Part shown: positions 62,347 through 64,000 of the stretch, in pieces
How the letters are laid out: the number at the start of each line of letters is the position of its first letter
Position numbering within the stretch: the first letter of the stretch is position 1
Source: Streptomyces sp. TLI_235
Lineage (GTDB): Bacteria > Actinomycetota > Actinomycetes > Streptomycetales > Streptomycetaceae
Assembly (NCBI GenBank): GCA_002300355.1
Contig: NSGV01000001.1
Coordinates: 2,728,001-2,792,000 of the forward strand
Length of the DNA: 64,000 bases
Direction: 5' to 3'
The notes under the pieces: model-generated
Seen by the model: the letters and a program-made list of their open reading frames with translations, nothing else
The model's database searches: none
What the model was told of the DNA's origin: nothing
Position numbers and translations under genes: made by a program

Positions 62347-63012
62347 TCAGTAGCACTCCTTGCCGTTGCCGTCGTCACCGACGTACAGCTTCAGGTCCAG
62401 GCCGTTCAGCTTGAAGGTGCCGGCCGAGGTGGCCCACGCGGTCTGCTTCACGTTGGTCAGGTGCGCGTGGGGCGCGGCCTGCGCGAAGCCCAGCGCGCCG
62501 GACGGCTTGCCGGTGCCGAGCGCGCTCTTCCAGTTGGCGGTGGCCGTGCCCTTGAGGGTGGAGGCGTCCTGGCCGATGTTGATGTCGGTGAACTCGGCGT
62601 CGGCGCTCAGCTGGTCGAGGTCGATCAGCAGGTTCTTCGCGCTGACCTGCTTGTTGACGTCGTCGCTCTTGCCGGCCTCGAGGCGCAGCGTCACCTTCGG
62701 CAGCTTCAGGCCGAGCAGCGAGGGCTCGCTGACCACGGACTGGCACATGCCCTTGATGGTGGCGGAGTCGAAGGCCGAGATGGCCACCGCGTGCGGCGTG
62801 CCGTTGGTCTCGACGTCGAAGGAGCCGAACTGGGCGAAGTTGTCACCCTGCAGGTCTTCGGCGCTGACCTTGAACTTCTGGCCGGAGACGTTGAACGAGG
62901 CGGCGAGCGCGTTGTTGGCAAGAGCCACGCCGATCGCCGCGGTGGCGGCGATGCCCGGCACCATGGCGATGCCGAAACGCTTCCAGCTGGTCTTGCCGAA
63001 AGTCTGGGACAT
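62347..63012 (-). CDS. DUF6230 secreted protein (formerly annotated 'cholesterol esterase')
   Basis: A 221-residue exported protein. Positively charged start (KTSWKRFG) and a hydrophobic core (about 13-36, IAMVPGIAATAAIGVALANNALAA cut short here) give a signal peptide or anchor; the rest is a beta-rich domain with C-terminal pair KLYVGDDGNGKECY and an internal Cys (GMCQSV), possibly disulfide-bonded. The older esterase label has no visible catalytic motif (no GxSxG) to support it. Excellent ribosome site GAAGGAGGA before ATG 63012. First gene of the trio; a dyad lies about 330 nt upstream. Confidence 0.87.
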   Translation of the reverse strand: MSQTFGKTSWKRFGIAMVPGIAATAAIGVALANNALAASFNVSGQKFKVSAEDLQGDNFAQFGSFDVETNGTPHAVAISAFDSATIKGMCQSVVSEPSLLGLKLPKVTLRLEAGKSDDVNKQVSAKNLLIDLDQLSADAEFTDINIGQDASTLKGTATANWKSALGTGKPSGALGFAQAAPHAHLTNVKQTAWATSAGTFKLNGLDLKLYVGDDGNGKECY

Positions 63013-63341
63013 GCGTGTGTCCTCCTTCTAGGACGTACATCTCCGGCCGTGTCCGGTGCGTCCCGCACCGGCCTCGGCCTGGGATGGGAGAGAGCTACGT
63101 CCTCGGTAGCGGAGAGCGCCAGCGCGTCGTGGGCCGACGGGCATGGCGATCACCCCCGAGCGACAACCGGCGACCGCACGGCTGCGCGGTCGCAGAAAGG
63201 ACAGGAACCGCGTGTGGGATCTGCGGCTACCCCCCTGCCCTCCAACCGCCGACCGGGGTCGGCGGTTACCCGATGGGGATTCCCTTGACGGGACCGGGCG
63301 TGGCCGATCGTGCTGGAATCCCGGGCTGAGCACAAGGGGTC

Positions 63342-63359
63342 GATTACTGACGGGTAATC
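63342..63359. promoter_or_regulatory. Operator-like dyad GATTAC-N6-GTAATC
   Basis: Perfect 6-nt arms with a 6-nt spacer TGACGG, in the leader region of the DUF6230 operon. The size and symmetry fit a dimeric regulator site; the regulator is not identifiable here. Confidence 0.4.
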
Positions 63360-63464
63360 CAACAAGAGATGCCGTTGATCATGGAATCGAAGGTTCAGTC
63401 ACCCTCCGTGACATTCACTCCGGAGGGCGCTTCCGCAATCCGCAGGAAACGCGGCTGAAACACC

Positions 63465-63493
63465 TCGGCCGGTCACCAAATGTGACCGGCCGA
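63465..63493. terminator. Perfect hairpin in the DUF6230-thioredoxin intergenic region
   Basis: CGGCCGGTCAC-CAAAT-GTGACCGGCCG, 11-bp stem plus a flanking T-A pair. It lies about 135 nt past the end of the thioredoxin/TPR gene on the minus strand and may terminate it; an operator role cannot be excluded. Confidence 0.5.
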
Positions 63494-63626
63494 ACCGTGT
63501 TGTCAAGATTTGATTAAGCTCTACGAAATCTCCTGGAATGTCGCCAAATCCCCAGCGACACCGCAGGTCACACGCCGTGCCACCGACCCTGCGCCGAGCC
63601 GCCGCACGGGGCCCGGCGCACCGCCG

Positions 63627-64000
63627 TCAGAACAGCACCCGGGCCAGCGCGCCGCGCGCCGCGACGACCCGCGGATCGTCCGGGCCGATCACCTCGAAGA
63701 GCTCCAGCAGCCGCAACCGGGCGGTGTCCCGGTCCTCGCCTGCCGTCCGGCCGACGGTGTCGACCAGCCGCCCGAAGGCGTCCTCGACATGCCCGCCCAC
63801 CAGGTCCAGGTCGGCCGCGCGCAGCTGCGCCTCGACGTCCTTCGGGGCGCCGGCGGCCGCCGCCCGCACCTGCTGGGCGTCCATGCCCTCGACCCGCTGC
63901 AGCAGCTGGGCCTGGGCCAGGCCCAGCCTGGCCTCGGTGTTGCCGGGCTGGTCGACCAGCACGTTCCGGTACGCCTGGACGGCGCCGCCCAGGTCGCCGC
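63627..64000 (-). CDS. Thioredoxin/TPR co-chaperone-like protein (YbbN/CnoX type), 5' truncated
   Basis: Only the C-terminal ~124 residues are inside the window: TPR-like helices (GGAVQAYRNVLVDQPGNTEARLGLAQAQLL; QLRAADLDLVGGHVEDAFGRL) ending in LLELFEVIGPDDPRVVAARGALARVLF, a C-terminus typical of actinobacterial YbbN homologues whose N-terminus is thioredoxin-like. The thioredoxin part lies beyond the right edge. Role in the family: holdase/redox partner for chaperones. Confidence 0.85.
   Translation of the reverse strand, partial: GDLGGAVQAYRNVLVDQPGNTEARLGLAQAQLLQRVEGMDAQQVRAAAAGAPKDVEAQLRAADLDLVGGHVEDAFGRLVDTVGRTAGEDRDTARLRLLELFEVIGPDDPRVVAARGALARVLF

Larger units (their letters stand above)
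63013..63626. other. Long intergenic region upstream of the DUF6230 operon
   Basis: About 610 nt with no supported gene. It holds the operon promoter (minus strand), a GATTAC/GTAATC dyad (63342-63359), an 11-12-bp hairpin (63466-63492) and an AT-rich stretch (63498-63540). Confidence 0.5.

Noticed and set aside
62347..63012. Cholesterol esterase assignment for the DUF6230 protein
   Set aside because: No nucleophile elbow or catalytic triad motif is visible; the label appears to be historical.
63500..63527. TTGTCA-N16-TACGAA as a plus-strand promoter
   Set aside because: Nothing coding lies downstream on the plus strand before the convergent truncated gene; AT-rich spacer alone is weak evidence.

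Overview
The window is high-GC DNA (strong G/C bias at third codon positions) from a streptomycete-like actinobacterium, Streptomyces or Kitasatospora. Evidence: GC-rich Shine-Dalgarno sites, many GTG starts and 4-nt GTGA/ATGA overlaps; a complete GlgE glycogen pathway; a gcvT-gcvH-glyA-sdaA block behind a tandem glycine riboswitch; DUF6230/DUF6114 genes, as I recall these families largely confined to such actinobacteria; and a 2-methylisoborneol (earthy odour) cluster with its encapsulin. No rRNA, tRNA, CRISPR array, phage or insertion sequence was seen.

Region 1 (1-12.9 kb) is core housekeeping: a truncated membrane GGDEF protein, ligA, a MetE-like methyltransferase, an SDR, a LOG-type protein, then mnmA with its cysteine desulfurase (tRNA thiolation), an IclR regulator whose 3' end overlaps a TRIC/UPF0126 channel gene, a ferritin-like protein, and a methyltransferase/VOC pair divergent from a CGNR/SRPBCC pair across a 21-nt promoter that appears leaderless both ways. 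Region 2 (12.8-19 kb) is a five-gene oligopeptide ABC importer.

Region 3 (19.5-26.4 kb) is one-carbon/serine metabolism: two SseB-like genes, then divergently the glycine riboswitch, gcvT, gcvH, glyA and sdaA. GcvT/GcvH cleave glycine, GlyA interconverts glycine and serine, and SdaA drains serine to pyruvate. Region 4 (26.6-31.3 kb) has an anti-sigma-type ATPase and three tandem Ig-like L,D-transpeptidase lipoproteins, two of the junctions between them carrying hairpins.

Region 5 (31.5-43.7 kb) has glgX; the 2-MIB cluster (family 2B encapsulin, 2-MIB synthase, geranyl-diphosphate C-methyltransferase); a heterodimeric ABC exporter whose second half carries an apparent frameshift; and an MDR reductase coupled to a lactate-oxidase-like enzyme. 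Region 6 (43.7-55.2 kb) is glycogen metabolism: glgP divergent from glgE-treS-mak-glgB, where trehalose is converted to maltose, then maltose-1-phosphate, then branched glucan. GlgE has an unusual histone-like Lys/Ala tail. Region 7 (55.3-60.2 kb) is pta-ackA-pyk. Region 8 (60.4-64 kb) is an envelope-associated DUF6230-DUF6114-Pro/Thr-rich operon, a long intergenic region and a truncated thioredoxin/TPR gene.

The most noteworthy items are the compartmentalised odorant cluster, the symmetrical leaderless promoter, the GlgE tail, the ABC frameshift, the riboswitch-serine-SseB neighbourhood and a candidate cysteine-rich small gene before glgP. Motif positions are counted by eye and no database search was run.
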